Shown here piece after piece: positions 9,051 to 17,963 of a DNA stretch of 36,124 nucleotides. Source of the DNA: Rhodospirillales bacterium 24-66-33 (GTDB lineage Bacteria; Pseudomonadota; Alphaproteobacteria; Reyranellales; Reyranellaceae). Below the pieces are notes generated by a model, which saw nothing but the letters and a program-made list of their open reading frames with translations, ran no database searches and was not told the DNA's origin. Within the stretch, counting starts at the first letter, position 1, and the number at the start of each line of letters is the position of its first letter. Both the position numbers and the translations under genes were made by a program. The stretch spans positions 1-36,124 of the forward strand of contig NCHQ01000036.1 in NCBI GenBank assembly GCA_002281855.1, in the 5' to 3' direction.

Positions 9051-9764
9051 ATGCTGACCCGCATTGTGGCGGTTGGCCTGCTGGCCGGCCTGCTGGCTGG
9101 CCTGCTCGTTTCCCTGCTGCAGCAGGCCACAACGACGCCGCTGATCCTGGCGGTGGAAACATACGAGAAAGAGGGCGATAAACCGGTCGCCTCCGATCAC
9201 AGCCGTCGCGACGGCCATGCCAAGGCGCATGGCCACGAGCACGGCGTGGGCTGGAAGCCGGCCGACGGCCTGCCGCGCTTCTTCTTCACTGGCCTCGCCA
9301 CTATCGCGACCGCGGTCGGAATCGCCTTCGTGCTGGTCGCCTGCATGATCTTTGCCGGCGAGGCGATCGACGAGCGGCGCGCGCTTGCCTGGGCAGTGGC
9401 GGGCTTCGTGGCGACCGGGCTTGTACCGGCGGCGGGGCTGGCGCCGGAGTTGCCCGGCGCGGCGGCAGGCGACCTGGTCGGCCGCCAGGCCTGGTGGGCG
9501 GCGACGGCGGTCGCCACCGGCTTTGCGCTGTGGGCCTTCTTGAAAACCAGCAACTGGCTGCTGCGGTTGGGCGCAATCGTCATCCTGCTGGCACCCCATC
9601 TAATCGGGGCGCCGCATCCGAATGCTTTCAAGAGCCGGGTGCCGGCCGAGCTGGCCGCTCAGTTCGCCGCCCTGTCGCTGCTGGTGCAGGCCGTGCTGTG
9701 GATCATCGTGGGCTGGGCGGTCGGCATGCTGTGGCCGCGCTTCGCCTCCCGGCCGGCGGCCTGA
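9051..9764 (+). CDS. cbtA: Cobalt transporter subunit CbtA
   Basis: CbtA is the predicted multi-span membrane subunit of the CbtAB cobalt permease. The 237-residue protein starts MLTRIVAVGLLAGLLAGLLV, typical for the family. A His-rich loop (HAKAHGHEHG, near residues 55-64) precedes four or five further hydrophobic helices, with conserved small-residue motifs such as LVPAAGLAPELPG and APHLIGAPHP. The start at ATG 9051 was chosen over the longer frame from 8970, which overlaps cbtB. It belongs to the riboswitch operon and should bring in cobalt for the CobN chelatase. Confidence 0.92.
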   Translation: MLTRIVAVGLLAGLLAGLLVSLLQQATTTPLILAVETYEKEGDKPVASDHSRRDGHAKAHGHEHGVGWKPADGLPRFFFTGLATIATAVGIAFVLVACMIFAGEAIDERRALAWAVAGFVATGLVPAAGLAPELPGAAAGDLVGRQAWWAATAVATGFALWAFLKTSNWLLRLGAIVILLAPHLIGAPHPNAFKSRVPAELAAQFAALSLLVQAVLWIIVGWAVGMLWPRFASRPAA

Positions 9765-9814
9765 TCCGTCCGGTCGTCGGCCCCGCCGTGCGGCTGGGCA
9801 GTTGGGAGTTTTTG

Positions 9815-10225
9815 ATGTCGGAGTCCGAGGTCGCGATCTTCGTGTGCGTCTCCTGCCGCCGCCCCGTCGAGGGGCGTGACGCGCGGGAGGACGACCTGCC
9901 CGGCCCGCCGCTGGTGGCGGCGCTGCAGGCTCGGCTCGCGGGCGAGATCTCCGTGGTGCCCGTCGAGTGCCTTGCGGTGTGCAAGCGGCCCTGCACCTTG
10001 GTGCTGGCCGGCAGCAGCAGGTGGACCTACCTGATCGGCGACCTCGATAGCGACCGCGATCTCGAGGAAATCGTCGAGGCGGCGCGCAGCTACGCTGCAT
10101 CGGGCAACGGCATCCTGCCGTGGCGCGAGCGGCCCGCTTCGTTCCGCAAGGGCGTGATAGCGCGCGTGCCACCGCGCGCGACGGCGGCTGCTAACCCTGC
10201 TGCCCCGGAGGGCTTACCATCATGA
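9815..10225 (+). CDS. DUF1636 family putative metal-binding protein
   Basis: This 136-residue protein carries a thioredoxin-like ferredoxin pattern: C11-x2-C14 in FVCVSC, then C52-x3-C56-x3-C60 in ECLAVCKRPC. It also has WTYLIGDLD in the middle, which places it in DUF1636. The family is recurrently found next to cbtAB and cobW. The role is unknown; the five cysteines suggest a metal or iron-sulfur site, and a part in cobalt handling is an inference from position. ATG 9815 was chosen; the longer frame from 9494 shadows cbtA. It lies between cbtA and cobW under the cobalamin riboswitch and overlaps cobW by 4 bases. Confidence 0.85.
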   Translation: MSESEVAIFVCVSCRRPVEGRDAREDDLPGPPLVAALQARLAGEISVVPVECLAVCKRPCTLVLAGSSRWTYLIGDLDSDRDLEEIVEAARSYAASGNGILPWRERPASFRKGVIARVPPRATAAANPAAPEGLPS

Positions 10226-11256
10226 CGTCGCTGGCCAAGGTTCCCTGCACCATCGTTACCGGCTTTCTCGGCGCCGGAAAGACCACGCTGGTGCGCCATA
10301 TGCTCGAGAATGCCGGAGGGCGGCGGCTTGCCGTGATCGTTAACGAGTTCGGCGACGTCGGAATCGACGGCGAGATCCTGAAGGGCTGCGGCATCGAGGA
10401 TTGCCCCGAGGACCGCATCGTCGAGCTGTCGAATGGCTGCATCTGCTGCACCGTGGCCGACGATTTCGTGCCGGCATTGAATGCGCTGCTCGACCGCCCC
10501 AACCCGCCTGAGCACATCATCATCGAGACGTCCGGCCTCGCGCTGCCCAAGCCGCTGGTCAAGGCTTTCAACTGGCCGCAAATCGCCTCACGCGTCACCG
10601 TCGACGGCGTCGTCACCGTTGTCGATGGCGCGGCGGTGGCGGCAGGCCGCTTCGCCGACGATCCCGAGGCGATCGCCCGCCAGCGTGCCGAGGACAGCTC
10701 GCTTGACCACGACAATCCGCTGGAAGAGGTCTTCGCGGACCAGCTGCTCTGCGCCGACCTCGTGGTGCTGAACAAAGCCGATCTCATGTCGGCGGACGAG
10801 CGACGGGACGTGACGGGCCAGATCGGCAAGACTCTGCCCAGAGCGGTGAAGGTCGTCGAGGTGCAGAACGGCAAGGTCTCGATCTCGGTGCTGCTCGGCC
10901 TAGGGGCGGCGGCGGAGTCCGACCTCGAGAGCCGGCCCTCGCACCACGATCTCGAGGGTGAGCATGATCACGAGGACTTCGATACTCTAGTCGTCGAGCT
11001 GCCGTTGATCGCGACGCCGCAGGTGCTCGTCGATCGCATCGCCAAGGCCACCGATGCGCACGACATTCTGCGCGTCAAGGGCTTCGCCGACATCGTGGGC
11101 AAGCCGATGCGGCTTCTCGTGCAGGGCGTGGGCGGGCGCATCCAGCACCAGTTCGACCGGCCCTGGCACGCCGGCGAAGCACGACAGGGCCGTCTCGTGG
11201 TGATCGGCGAAAAGGGCCTCGACAAGGACGCGATCCGCGCGGCCATTCTCGGCTAG
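10222..11256 (+). CDS. cobW: Cobalamin biosynthesis metallochaperone GTPase CobW
   Basis: CobW is a G3E-family P-loop GTPase thought to deliver Co(II) to the cobaltochelatase. The 344 residues show Walker A GFLGAGKTT (14-22), the metal-binding C73-I-C75-C76 in SNGCICCTVAD, the NKAD guanine motif in VVLNKADLM, and an acidic His-rich insert (HHDLEGEHDHEDFD). The C-terminal CobW_C domain includes LRVKGFADIVGKPMRLLVQG and HQFDRPW. The order and length are standard. It overlaps the DUF1636 gene by 4 bases and is 4 bases from cobN, consistent with co-translation and with delivery to CobN. Confidence 0.97.
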   Translation: MTSLAKVPCTIVTGFLGAGKTTLVRHMLENAGGRRLAVIVNEFGDVGIDGEILKGCGIEDCPEDRIVELSNGCICCTVADDFVPALNALLDRPNPPEHIIIETSGLALPKPLVKAFNWPQIASRVTVDGVVTVVDGAAVAAGRFADDPEAIARQRAEDSSLDHDNPLEEVFADQLLCADLVVLNKADLMSADERRDVTGQIGKTLPRAVKVVEVQNGKVSISVLLGLGAAAESDLESRPSHHDLEGEHDHEDFDTLVVELPLIATPQVLVDRIAKATDAHDILRVKGFADIVGKPMRLLVQGVGGRIQHQFDRPWHAGEARQGRLVVIGEKGLDKDAIRAAILG

Positions 11257-11260
11257 CGGC

Positions 11261-14200
11261 ATGCACGTTCTGGCGACACAGCTTGCGACCCTCTCCGAGG
11301 CCGATGTCGCCATCGACCTCGGACAGTCGCCGGCCGAAATGGTCGTGCTCTCCTTCGCCGACAGCGATCTCTCCGCGCTCGCTGCCGCCTGGCAGCAGGA
11401 TGCAGCGACGCTACCGACGCTGCGGCTCGCCAACCTCAAGAAGCTCAAGCACCCGATGTCTATCGACCTCTATGTCGACAGTGTCGTGGCTCACGCGCGC
11501 ATTGTCGTCGTTCGTTGCTTGGGGGGACTCGGCTACTGGCGCTACGGCTTCGAGCGGCTCGGCGACATGGCGCGCGACAAGCGTATCTTGCTTGCCGCCT
11601 TGCCTGGCGACGACCGCGCCGATCCGCGGCTTGCCTCGCTGTCGACGCTGCCAGCACAACCGCTCGCCCGTCTCGGCCGCTACTTTCGCGAAGGCGGCAC
11701 GGAGAACCTGCGTCAGGCGCTGCGCTTCGTCGGCAACCTGCTCGGCCACGACACGCCCTGGAAGGAGCCTGTCCCTGTCGGGCCGATTTCAGTTCTGGGC
11801 GCGGCGCAGGACGATCGCCCGACAGCACTTGTCGTCTTCTATCGCTCGAATCTGCTGGCGGCCGACATGGCGCCGGTCACGGCACTGATGGACGCGCTGG
11901 ACAGACGGGGGTTGGCCCCGCTCGCCGTCGCGGTGAGCAGCCTCAAAGATCCCGCCATCGAGCCGGAGCTGAACCGGCAGATTGAAACACGCAGACCCGC
12001 GATCGTCCTCAACGCGACGGCCTTCTCGGCAATGCGCACCGATGACACGACCATCCTCGATACCGCCGACGTGCCCGTCCTGCAGGTCGTGCTATCGGGC
12101 AGCACGCAGGAGGCATGGGCTTCCTCGCCGCGCGGCTTGTCGCCTGCCGATCTTGCGATGAACGTCGTCCTGCCCGAGCTCGATGGCCGACTGCTGACGC
12201 GGACCATCTCCTTCAAGGCTGAAATGCCGGTCGACCCGAGGATCGAATTCGCCAGCGTTCGCCATGCACCCGACCTCGACCGCATCGACTATGTCGCTCG
12301 TCTGGCTGCCGCTTGGGCCCAGCTGTCGCGAACGCCTCGTGCGAAGCGTCGTGTGGCGCTGATTATGTCCGATTATCCCGCACGTGGCGGCCGCACCGGC
12401 TATGCCGTCGGCCTCGACACGCCCGCGAGTGTCGCCGCCATCCTGCGCCTGCTGGGCGCGGCGGGTTACGAGGTCGGTGGAGCGCACGACATCGAAGCAT
12501 TCCTGCGCGATCAAGCCGAGCGCGTCGACATTCCATTGTCGGCCTACCGTATCTGGCTCGCGGCGCTGTCCGCATCCGTGCGACGCACGATCAACGAGGC
12601 CTGGGGCGATGCCGCGAGCGATCCGGCGGTGGTTGGCGAGGCGTTCCGCCTGCCCGTGCTCCGCTGCGGCAACGTGATGGTCCTGCTGCAGCCTGACCGC
12701 GGCTCACTCGCCGGCCGCAAAAGCGGCTATCACGACATGACCTGCCCGCCGCGCCATGCCTATGTTGCCCTTTATGCTTGGCTACGCGAGACTGAGAAGA
12801 TTAACGCGCTTATCCATCTCGGCACGCACGGCACGCTGGAATGGCTTCCCGGCAAGGCGCTTGCCCTATCAGCGGAGTGCTGGCCCGAAGCGGTGCTGGG
12901 ACCGGTGCCGGTCGTCTATCCGTTTATCGTCAATAATCCGGGCGAAGCGGTGCAGGCCAAGCGCCGGCTCGCTGCCATCACTATCGGACATCTCACGCCG
13001 CCGCTCAGCGCGGCGGGCTTGCACGGCGCTCTGGCCGAGATGGAAGGTATCATCGAGGAGTACGCGGCGGCCGACGGGCTCGATCGTCGCCGGCTGCGGT
13101 TCCTCGAAGACGAGATCGTCGATCGAGCCTGGAGCAGCGGTCTCGCAGTCGATTGCGGCCTCGAGAAGGGCGAGCCGAACCACGTAGCGATCTCCAAGCT
13201 CGACGCGCAGCTCTGCGATATCAAGGAGCTCAGCATTCGCGACGGCCTGCATGTGTTCGGTCAGGCACCGGATGCCAAGGCGCAGCGCGTCTTGGTCGGG
13301 GCGATCGCTGCGGCTGCCGGCACCGAAGTCACCGGCATCGATGTCGCAATACAGGCTTGCGACGGTCACGAACGCGCGGCCCTCGTGGCAGCGCTCGACG
13401 GGCGGCGCGTCGCCCCCGGTCCTGCCGGCGCGCCGACGCGCGGCCGCGCCGATGTGCTGCCGACCGGCCGCAACCTCACCTCGATCGACCCGCGCTCGAT
13501 TCCGACTCCAACCGCCGCGATCATCGGCTCGCGGGCCGCCGAGGAAGTGGTGCGTCGCTACCTGCAGGATCATGGCGAACATCCGCGCTCTCTGGTCATT
13601 GATCTCTGGGCCTCGGCTTCGCTGCGCACCGGCGGCGACGATCTTGCGCAGGCGCTGGCCTATCTCGGCGTGCGCCCGACCTGGGACAAGGGATCGAACC
13701 GCATCACTGGCATCGAGATCATGCCGCTCTCCTTGCTCGACCGGCCGCGCATCGACGTGACGCTGCGCATCTCGGGCCTGTTCCGTGACGTCTTCGAGAC
13801 GCAGATCACGCTATTCGACATGGCGGTGCGGCGCGTTGCCGAGCTCGACGAGGAGGCTGTCGACAATCCGCTAGCCGAGGTGTTGCGGCGCGGCGCCGAC
13901 CTCGCGCGCGTCTTCGGCAGCGCTCCGGGCAGCTATGGTGCTCAAGCAGCCGATCTGGCACTCGACGGCGCCTGGCAGACGCGCGAGCAACTGGGCGAGG
14001 CTTATCTCTCCGCGGTGACGCACGCCTACGGCGGTCCTGATGCGATCCAGGAAGCCGGCGAGGACTTCCGCAAGCAGGTCTCGATGGCCAACTTGCTCGT
14101 CCATCCGCAGGACGATCGCGAACGAGATTTGCTCGACGGCGACGCTGTCGCGGATTTCGCCGGTGGATTTGCCGCTGCGGCGGCGCTGCTCGGCAACGCG

Positions 14201-14602
14201 CCCGAGCTCTATCACGTCGACACCAGCCAGCCATCGGCTCCGAAGGTACGGCGCGTCGCCGAGGAAGTGGCGCGCGTGGTGCGTGGCCGCCTGACCAATC
14301 CGCGTTGGCTGGCGGGCATGCTCGAGCACGGCCATCGCGGCGTAGCCGAGATCGCCCAGACAGTCGACGCGCTCTATGCCATATCGGCGACCGCGCGGGT
14401 GGTGCCGAGCCATCTGTTCGATGCGACCCACGAGGCGCTTTTTGGCGACGAAGCCATTTTGGCGGCGATGATGGAGCGCAACACGGAGGCCGTCGTGGCG
14501 ATCGCGGGACGCCTGCGCGATGCCCTGGCGCGCGACCTTTGGACAACGCGGCGCAATGCCGTCGATGAGGAACTATCAGCGATCATGAAGGCCGGATCAT
14601 GA
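11261..14602 (+). CDS. cobN: Cobaltochelatase subunit CobN
   Basis: CobN is the large subunit that binds hydrogenobyrinic acid a,c-diamide and Co(II) in the aerobic ATP-dependent cobaltochelatase; CobS and CobT supply the AAA+ motor. The 1113-residue chain is at the short end for the family. Recognisable parts are GYWRYGFERL near the N-terminus, RVALIMSDYPARGGRTGYAV and ALIHLGTHGTLEWLPGKALA in the core, and TRRNAVDEEL at the C-terminus. A start at ATG 11261 places it 4 bases after cobW. cobS and cobT are not in this window and must be elsewhere. The 3' end overlaps cobG by ATGA (14599-14602). Confidence 0.97.
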   Translation: MHVLATQLATLSEADVAIDLGQSPAEMVVLSFADSDLSALAAAWQQDAATLPTLRLANLKKLKHPMSIDLYVDSVVAHARIVVVRCLGGLGYWRYGFERLGDMARDKRILLAALPGDDRADPRLASLSTLPAQPLARLGRYFREGGTENLRQALRFVGNLLGHDTPWKEPVPVGPISVLGAAQDDRPTALVVFYRSNLLAADMAPVTALMDALDRRGLAPLAVAVSSLKDPAIEPELNRQIETRRPAIVLNATAFSAMRTDDTTILDTADVPVLQVVLSGSTQEAWASSPRGLSPADLAMNVVLPELDGRLLTRTISFKAEMPVDPRIEFASVRHAPDLDRIDYVARLAAAWAQLSRTPRAKRRVALIMSDYPARGGRTGYAVGLDTPASVAAILRLLGAAGYEVGGAHDIEAFLRDQAERVDIPLSAYRIWLAALSASVRRTINEAWGDAASDPAVVGEAFRLPVLRCGNVMVLLQPDRGSLAGRKSGYHDMTCPPRHAYVALYAWLRETEKINALIHLGTHGTLEWLPGKALALSAECWPEAVLGPVPVVYPFIVNNPGEAVQAKRRLAAITIGHLTPPLSAAGLHGALAEMEGIIEEYAAADGLDRRRLRFLEDEIVDRAWSSGLAVDCGLEKGEPNHVAISKLDAQLCDIKELSIRDGLHVFGQAPDAKAQRVLVGAIAAAAGTEVTGIDVAIQACDGHERAALVAALDGRRVAPGPAGAPTRGRADVLPTGRNLTSIDPRSIPTPTAAIIGSRAAEEVVRRYLQDHGEHPRSLVIDLWASASLRTGGDDLAQALAYLGVRPTWDKGSNRITGIEIMPLSLLDRPRIDVTLRISGLFRDVFETQITLFDMAVRRVAELDEEAVDNPLAEVLRRGADLARVFGSAPGSYGAQAADLALDGAWQTREQLGEAYLSAVTHAYGGPDAIQEAGEDFRKQVSMANLLVHPQDDRERDLLDGDAVADFAGGFAAAAALLGNAPELYHVDTSQPSAPKVRRVAEEVARVVRGRLTNPRWLAGMLEHGHRGVAEIAQTVDALYAISATARVVPSHLFDATHEALFGDEAILAAMMERNTEAVVAIAGRLRDALARDLWTTRRNAVDEELSAIMKAGS

Positions 14603-15822
14603 GCTTGGCGGCCGCCATAAAGATGAGAGGCTGGTGCCCGGGGTCGCTGCGGCCGATGCCAAGCGGCGACGGGCTGCTCGCGCGCGTGCGGCCGTGGTGC
14701 GGTGCTTTCTCCTTGGACGAGGCACGCGGGTTAGCCGATCTCGCCGAGCGGCTCGGCAACGGTCACATCGACTTCACGCGCCGCGCCAATCTGCAGATTC
14801 GCGGCGTGCGAGAGGAAAGAGTCGGCGATCTCCAGGCAGCATTGGCCGCGTTCGGCCTGCTCGACCGTGACGCGCAGATCGAGGCCGGTCGCAACATCAT
14901 GGTCGGGCCGCTGGCCGGCATCGATCCCGTTGAGCGGCTCGACGTCCGCCCCATCGCCCGCACCCTCGTGCGCCTGCTGGCGTCGGATGCTGCTTTGCAC
15001 GACCTACCGTCGAAGTTCGCCTTCCTCGTCGATGGCGGCGGAAGGGTATCGATCGCCGGCGAGCGCGCCGACGTCTCCCTTCGCGCCGCCGGTTCGGCGA
15101 TCGCGGTAGGCATTGGGGCCGAATGGATTGGCAGCACGTCGCTAGACAATGCTGCAAGGGTGGCGGTTGAGGCGGCGCGGGCTTTTCTCGGCATTGCCCG
15201 CAACTGCAATCGGGTGAGGGAGCTGCCGGCCGATCGCTTCGCGGAGCTTCGATCCGCCATGCTGGCGATGCTTCGTCCTTTCGACGGCGGTCTGCCGTCC
15301 GTGTCGACCCGCCCGCTCGGAGTGTTGGCACTCGGCGCGGAAAAAGTTGCCGTCGGCATTGCCGCACCTTTCGGCCGAATCGAAGCGCAGCAACTGCACC
15401 GTCTCGTGGCCATCCTTGACAAGGCAGGCGCCAGCGACATTCGCCTCTCGCCGTGGCGCACGCTCTATGTCGAAGCGCGCGACCGGGTGACCGCCTGCAT
15501 GCTTGTCGAGGCGGCGGACGCCATCGGTCTTGTTGTCGATGACGCCAATCCGATCCTGCGGATCGATGCCTGTCCGGGCGCACCGGCCTGTCGGTCGAGC
15601 AGCGTCGACACGCGGGACCTTGCGGTTCTGCTGGCGAGAAGGAAATTCGACCGCACGATCCATATCTCCGGATGCGCCAAGGGCTGCGCCCGCTCCGAGC
15701 CAGCGGAACTCGTGCTGGTAGGGGAACACGGTCGCTACGGAGTGGTCCGCAACGGAACCGCGCGCAGTATGCCAGAGCGGATCGTCGATGCGGGCCAGGC
15801 GAGAGCACTGCTCGATGTCTGA
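14599..15822 (+). CDS. cobG: Precorrin-3B synthase CobG
   Basis: CobG is the oxygen-dependent monooxygenase of the aerobic pathway; it converts precorrin-3A to precorrin-3B. The 407-residue protein has the nitrite/sulfite-reductase half-domain repeats (the first with the motif HIDFTRRANLQIRGV) and the [4Fe-4S] cysteines C325-x5-C331 and C359-x3-C363 in ACPGAPAC and SGCAKGCARSEP. This gene is the best single sign that the locus encodes the oxygen-requiring route. It is coupled to cobN by a 4-base overlap and overlaps cobH by 8 bases. Confidence 0.95.
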   Translation: MSLAAAIKMRGWCPGSLRPMPSGDGLLARVRPWCGAFSLDEARGLADLAERLGNGHIDFTRRANLQIRGVREERVGDLQAALAAFGLLDRDAQIEAGRNIMVGPLAGIDPVERLDVRPIARTLVRLLASDAALHDLPSKFAFLVDGGGRVSIAGERADVSLRAAGSAIAVGIGAEWIGSTSLDNAARVAVEAARAFLGIARNCNRVRELPADRFAELRSAMLAMLRPFDGGLPSVSTRPLGVLALGAEKVAVGIAAPFGRIEAQQLHRLVAILDKAGASDIRLSPWRTLYVEARDRVTACMLVEAADAIGLVVDDANPILRIDACPGAPACRSSSVDTRDLAVLLARRKFDRTIHISGCAKGCARSEPAELVLVGEHGRYGVVRNGTARSMPERIVDAGQARALLDV

Positions 15823-16444
15823 GCGCGCTTACATCCGCGACGGGGCGGAGATCTACCGTCGCTCGTTCGGCATCATCCGCGCCGAAGCGGACCTCGCGCG
15901 CTTCGACCTGGCTGAGGAGCGGGTGGCGGTCCGCCTCATCCATGCCTGCGGCATGACGGAGATCGCGCCCGACATCGTCATGTCGCCGGCCTTCGCCGAA
16001 GCCGGCCGCAAGGCGTTGCTGGCCGGAGCGCCGATCTTTTGCGATTCGAAGATGGTCGCGAACGGCATCACGCGGAGCCGCCTGCCCGCTGACAATCAGA
16101 TCATCTGCGCCCTCGACGATCCGTCGGTACCGGAAATTGCCCGTCTGATCGGCAATACTCGCAGCGCAGCGGCGATTGAGCTGTGGCGCGATCGCCTGGG
16201 CGGGTCGGTCGTGGTCATTGGCAATGCGCCCACCGCGCTGTTCCGGCTGCTGGAGCTCTTGGACGGCGCCGTGCCGCCGCCGGCCGTGGTTATTGGTCTT
16301 CCCGTCGGCTTTGTCGGCGCGGTCGAATCGAAGGACGCGCTGGCGGCCGGCGGGCGCGTTCCCTACCTTATTGTGCGCGGCCGCAAGGGCGGCAGCGCCA
16401 TGGCCGCCGCTGTGGTCAATGCGCTGGCAAGCGAGGCGGAATGA
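15815..16444 (+). CDS. cobH: Precorrin-8X methylmutase CobH
   Basis: CobH moves the C11 methyl group to C12, giving hydrogenobyrinic acid. The 209-residue protein has the family start YIRDGAEIYRRSFGIIRAEA and the catalytic histidine H43 in RLIHACGMTEI, followed by FCDSKMVANGI and the ending VVIGLPVGFVGAVESKDAL. ATG 15815 overlaps the end of cobG by 8 bases; the longer frame from 15788 was not used. The gene overlaps cobI by ATGA at 16441-16444. Confidence 0.97.
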   Translation: MSERAYIRDGAEIYRRSFGIIRAEADLARFDLAEERVAVRLIHACGMTEIAPDIVMSPAFAEAGRKALLAGAPIFCDSKMVANGITRSRLPADNQIICALDDPSVPEIARLIGNTRSAAAIELWRDRLGGSVVVIGNAPTALFRLLELLDGAVPPPAVVIGLPVGFVGAVESKDALAAGGRVPYLIVRGRKGGSAMAAAVVNALASEAE

Positions 16445-17199
16445 CCGACCTCGCCACCATCGCTGGTAGTGCTTACGGCGGAACGCTCTACGGCATCGGC
16501 GTCGGGCCGGGCGATGTGCGCTACCTGACGCTGCGCGCCGCCGGGCTGGTCGGGGCTGTGGACATCGTGGCCTATTTCGCTAAGAAGGGCATGCTGGGCA
16601 ACGCCCGCCGCATCGTCGACAAGCTGATGGCGGCCGGCCGCGCCGAGATGCGTCTGGAATATCCGCTGACCGACGAGATCCCCGCGGAGAGTCCCGAGTA
16701 TGAGCGCCAGATTGGCGCGTTCTACGCCAAGAGCGCTTCTAGACTTGCGGACCTCCTGCGGCAGGGCAGGTCGGTCGGCCTCCTGGCCGAGGGCGATCCC
16801 TTCTTCTACGGCTCGTTCATGCATATGTGGCGACGGCTCGAGGGTGATTTTCCCATCGAGGTCGTGCCCGGCGTCACGGGCATGTCGGGCTGCTGGACAC
16901 GCGCCAACGTGCCGATTACCTGGGGCAACGATACGCTCTCGGTGTTGCCCGGGACGCTGGACGAAGGCCAGCTCGTCGATCGCCTGCTCACCACCGATGC
17001 CGCAGTGATCATGAAGCTCGGGCGCCATCTCGGCAAGGTTCGACGGGCCGTTGAAACTGCAGGCCTGCTTTCTCGCGCGGTCTATGTCGAGCGCGGCACG
17101 ATGGCCGGCGAACGAATCGCCCCGCTCGCCGACTGCCGCGACGGAAAAGGCGCCTATTTCGCGATGGTGCTGATCCCCGGTCAGGGGAGGCAGGTGTGA
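16441..17199 (+). CDS. cobI: Precorrin-2 C20-methyltransferase CobI
   Basis: CobI methylates C20 of precorrin-2, the first committed methylation towards the corrin ring. The 252-residue protein has the canonical SAM-binding start GTLYGIGVGPGDVRYLTLRA, the LAEGDPFFYGSFMHMW segment, the VVPGVTGMSGCW loop and TDAAVIMKLGRHL near the end. The ATG at 16441 sits in the 4-base overlap with cobH; the long frame back to 16183 is a shadow of cobH. It overlaps cobJ by GTGA. Confidence 0.97.
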   Translation: MTDLATIAGSAYGGTLYGIGVGPGDVRYLTLRAAGLVGAVDIVAYFAKKGMLGNARRIVDKLMAAGRAEMRLEYPLTDEIPAESPEYERQIGAFYAKSASRLADLLRQGRSVGLLAEGDPFFYGSFMHMWRRLEGDFPIEVVPGVTGMSGCWTRANVPITWGNDTLSVLPGTLDEGQLVDRLLTTDAAVIMKLGRHLGKVRRAVETAGLLSRAVYVERGTMAGERIAPLADCRDGKGAYFAMVLIPGQGRQV

Positions 17200-17963
17200 G
17201 CGGCTCGCTCGTCGTGGTGGGAACTGGACCTGGCAAGGCCGAGCTCATGACGCCGGCCACAGCGGCCAAGATCGCAAGGGCGACCGACTTGGTCGGCTAC
17301 GGTCCGTATCTCGATCGCGTTCCGCTGATGCGTGCCGATCAAGTCCGGCATGCCTCCGACAACGGCGTCGAGCTCGAGCGCGCGCGCCATGCTCTTTCGC
17401 TAGCGGCAGCTGGCAAGCAGGTAGTAGTGGTCTCCGGCGGCGACCCTGGCGTATTCGCCATGGCGGCAGCGGTGTTCGAGGCGGTCGAGGCGGGCGATCC
17501 TGCCTGGCGCGACCTCGACATCCGCGTCGAGCCTGGCGTCACGGCCATGCTCGCTGCGGCAGCGGAAGTCGGCGCGCCGCTGGGCGGCGATTTCTGCGCC
17601 ATCTCGCTCTCGGACAATCTAAGAGCCTGGACGACGATCGAGCGGCGCCTCAAGGCCGCCGCCGATGCGGATTTCGTGATCGCTCTCTATAACCCGGCGT
17701 CAAAGGCGCGGCCCAATCAGTTGCGCAAAGCATTCGATCTTCTGCGTGCGGCGAAGGCCCCCGACACGCCGGTGCTGTTCGTTCGCGCTGCTGGCACGGC
17801 CGAAGCGGCCACCACGACGACAGACCTGGCCGGAGCCGATACTGGGCGGGCCGACATGCGTACACTTGTCATAATTGGTGCCAGCACGACGCGCCTCGTG
17901 CACCGCGACGGTCGGGCGCCGTGGGTCTACACGCCGCGCAGCGAGAAGGAGCCGCGGTCGTGA
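17196..17963 (+). CDS. cobJ: Precorrin-3B C17-methyltransferase CobJ
   Basis: CobJ methylates C17 with ring contraction, giving precorrin-4. The 255-residue protein shows LVVVGTGPGKAELMTPATAA, DLVGYGPYLDRVP, VVVVSGGDPGVFAMAAAVFE, VEPGVTAMLAAAAEVGAPLG and YNPASKARPNQL, the last typical of the CobJ/CbiH family. It starts at GTG 17196 in a 4-base overlap with cobI. Its last 37 bases overlap the 3' end of cobK on the other strand. Confidence 0.97.
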   Translation: MSGSLVVVGTGPGKAELMTPATAAKIARATDLVGYGPYLDRVPLMRADQVRHASDNGVELERARHALSLAAAGKQVVVVSGGDPGVFAMAAAVFEAVEAGDPAWRDLDIRVEPGVTAMLAAAAEVGAPLGGDFCAISLSDNLRAWTTIERRLKAAADADFVIALYNPASKARPNQLRKAFDLLRAAKAPDTPVLFVRAAGTAEAATTTTDLAGADTGRADMRTLVIIGASTTRLVHRDGRAPWVYTPRSEKEPRS

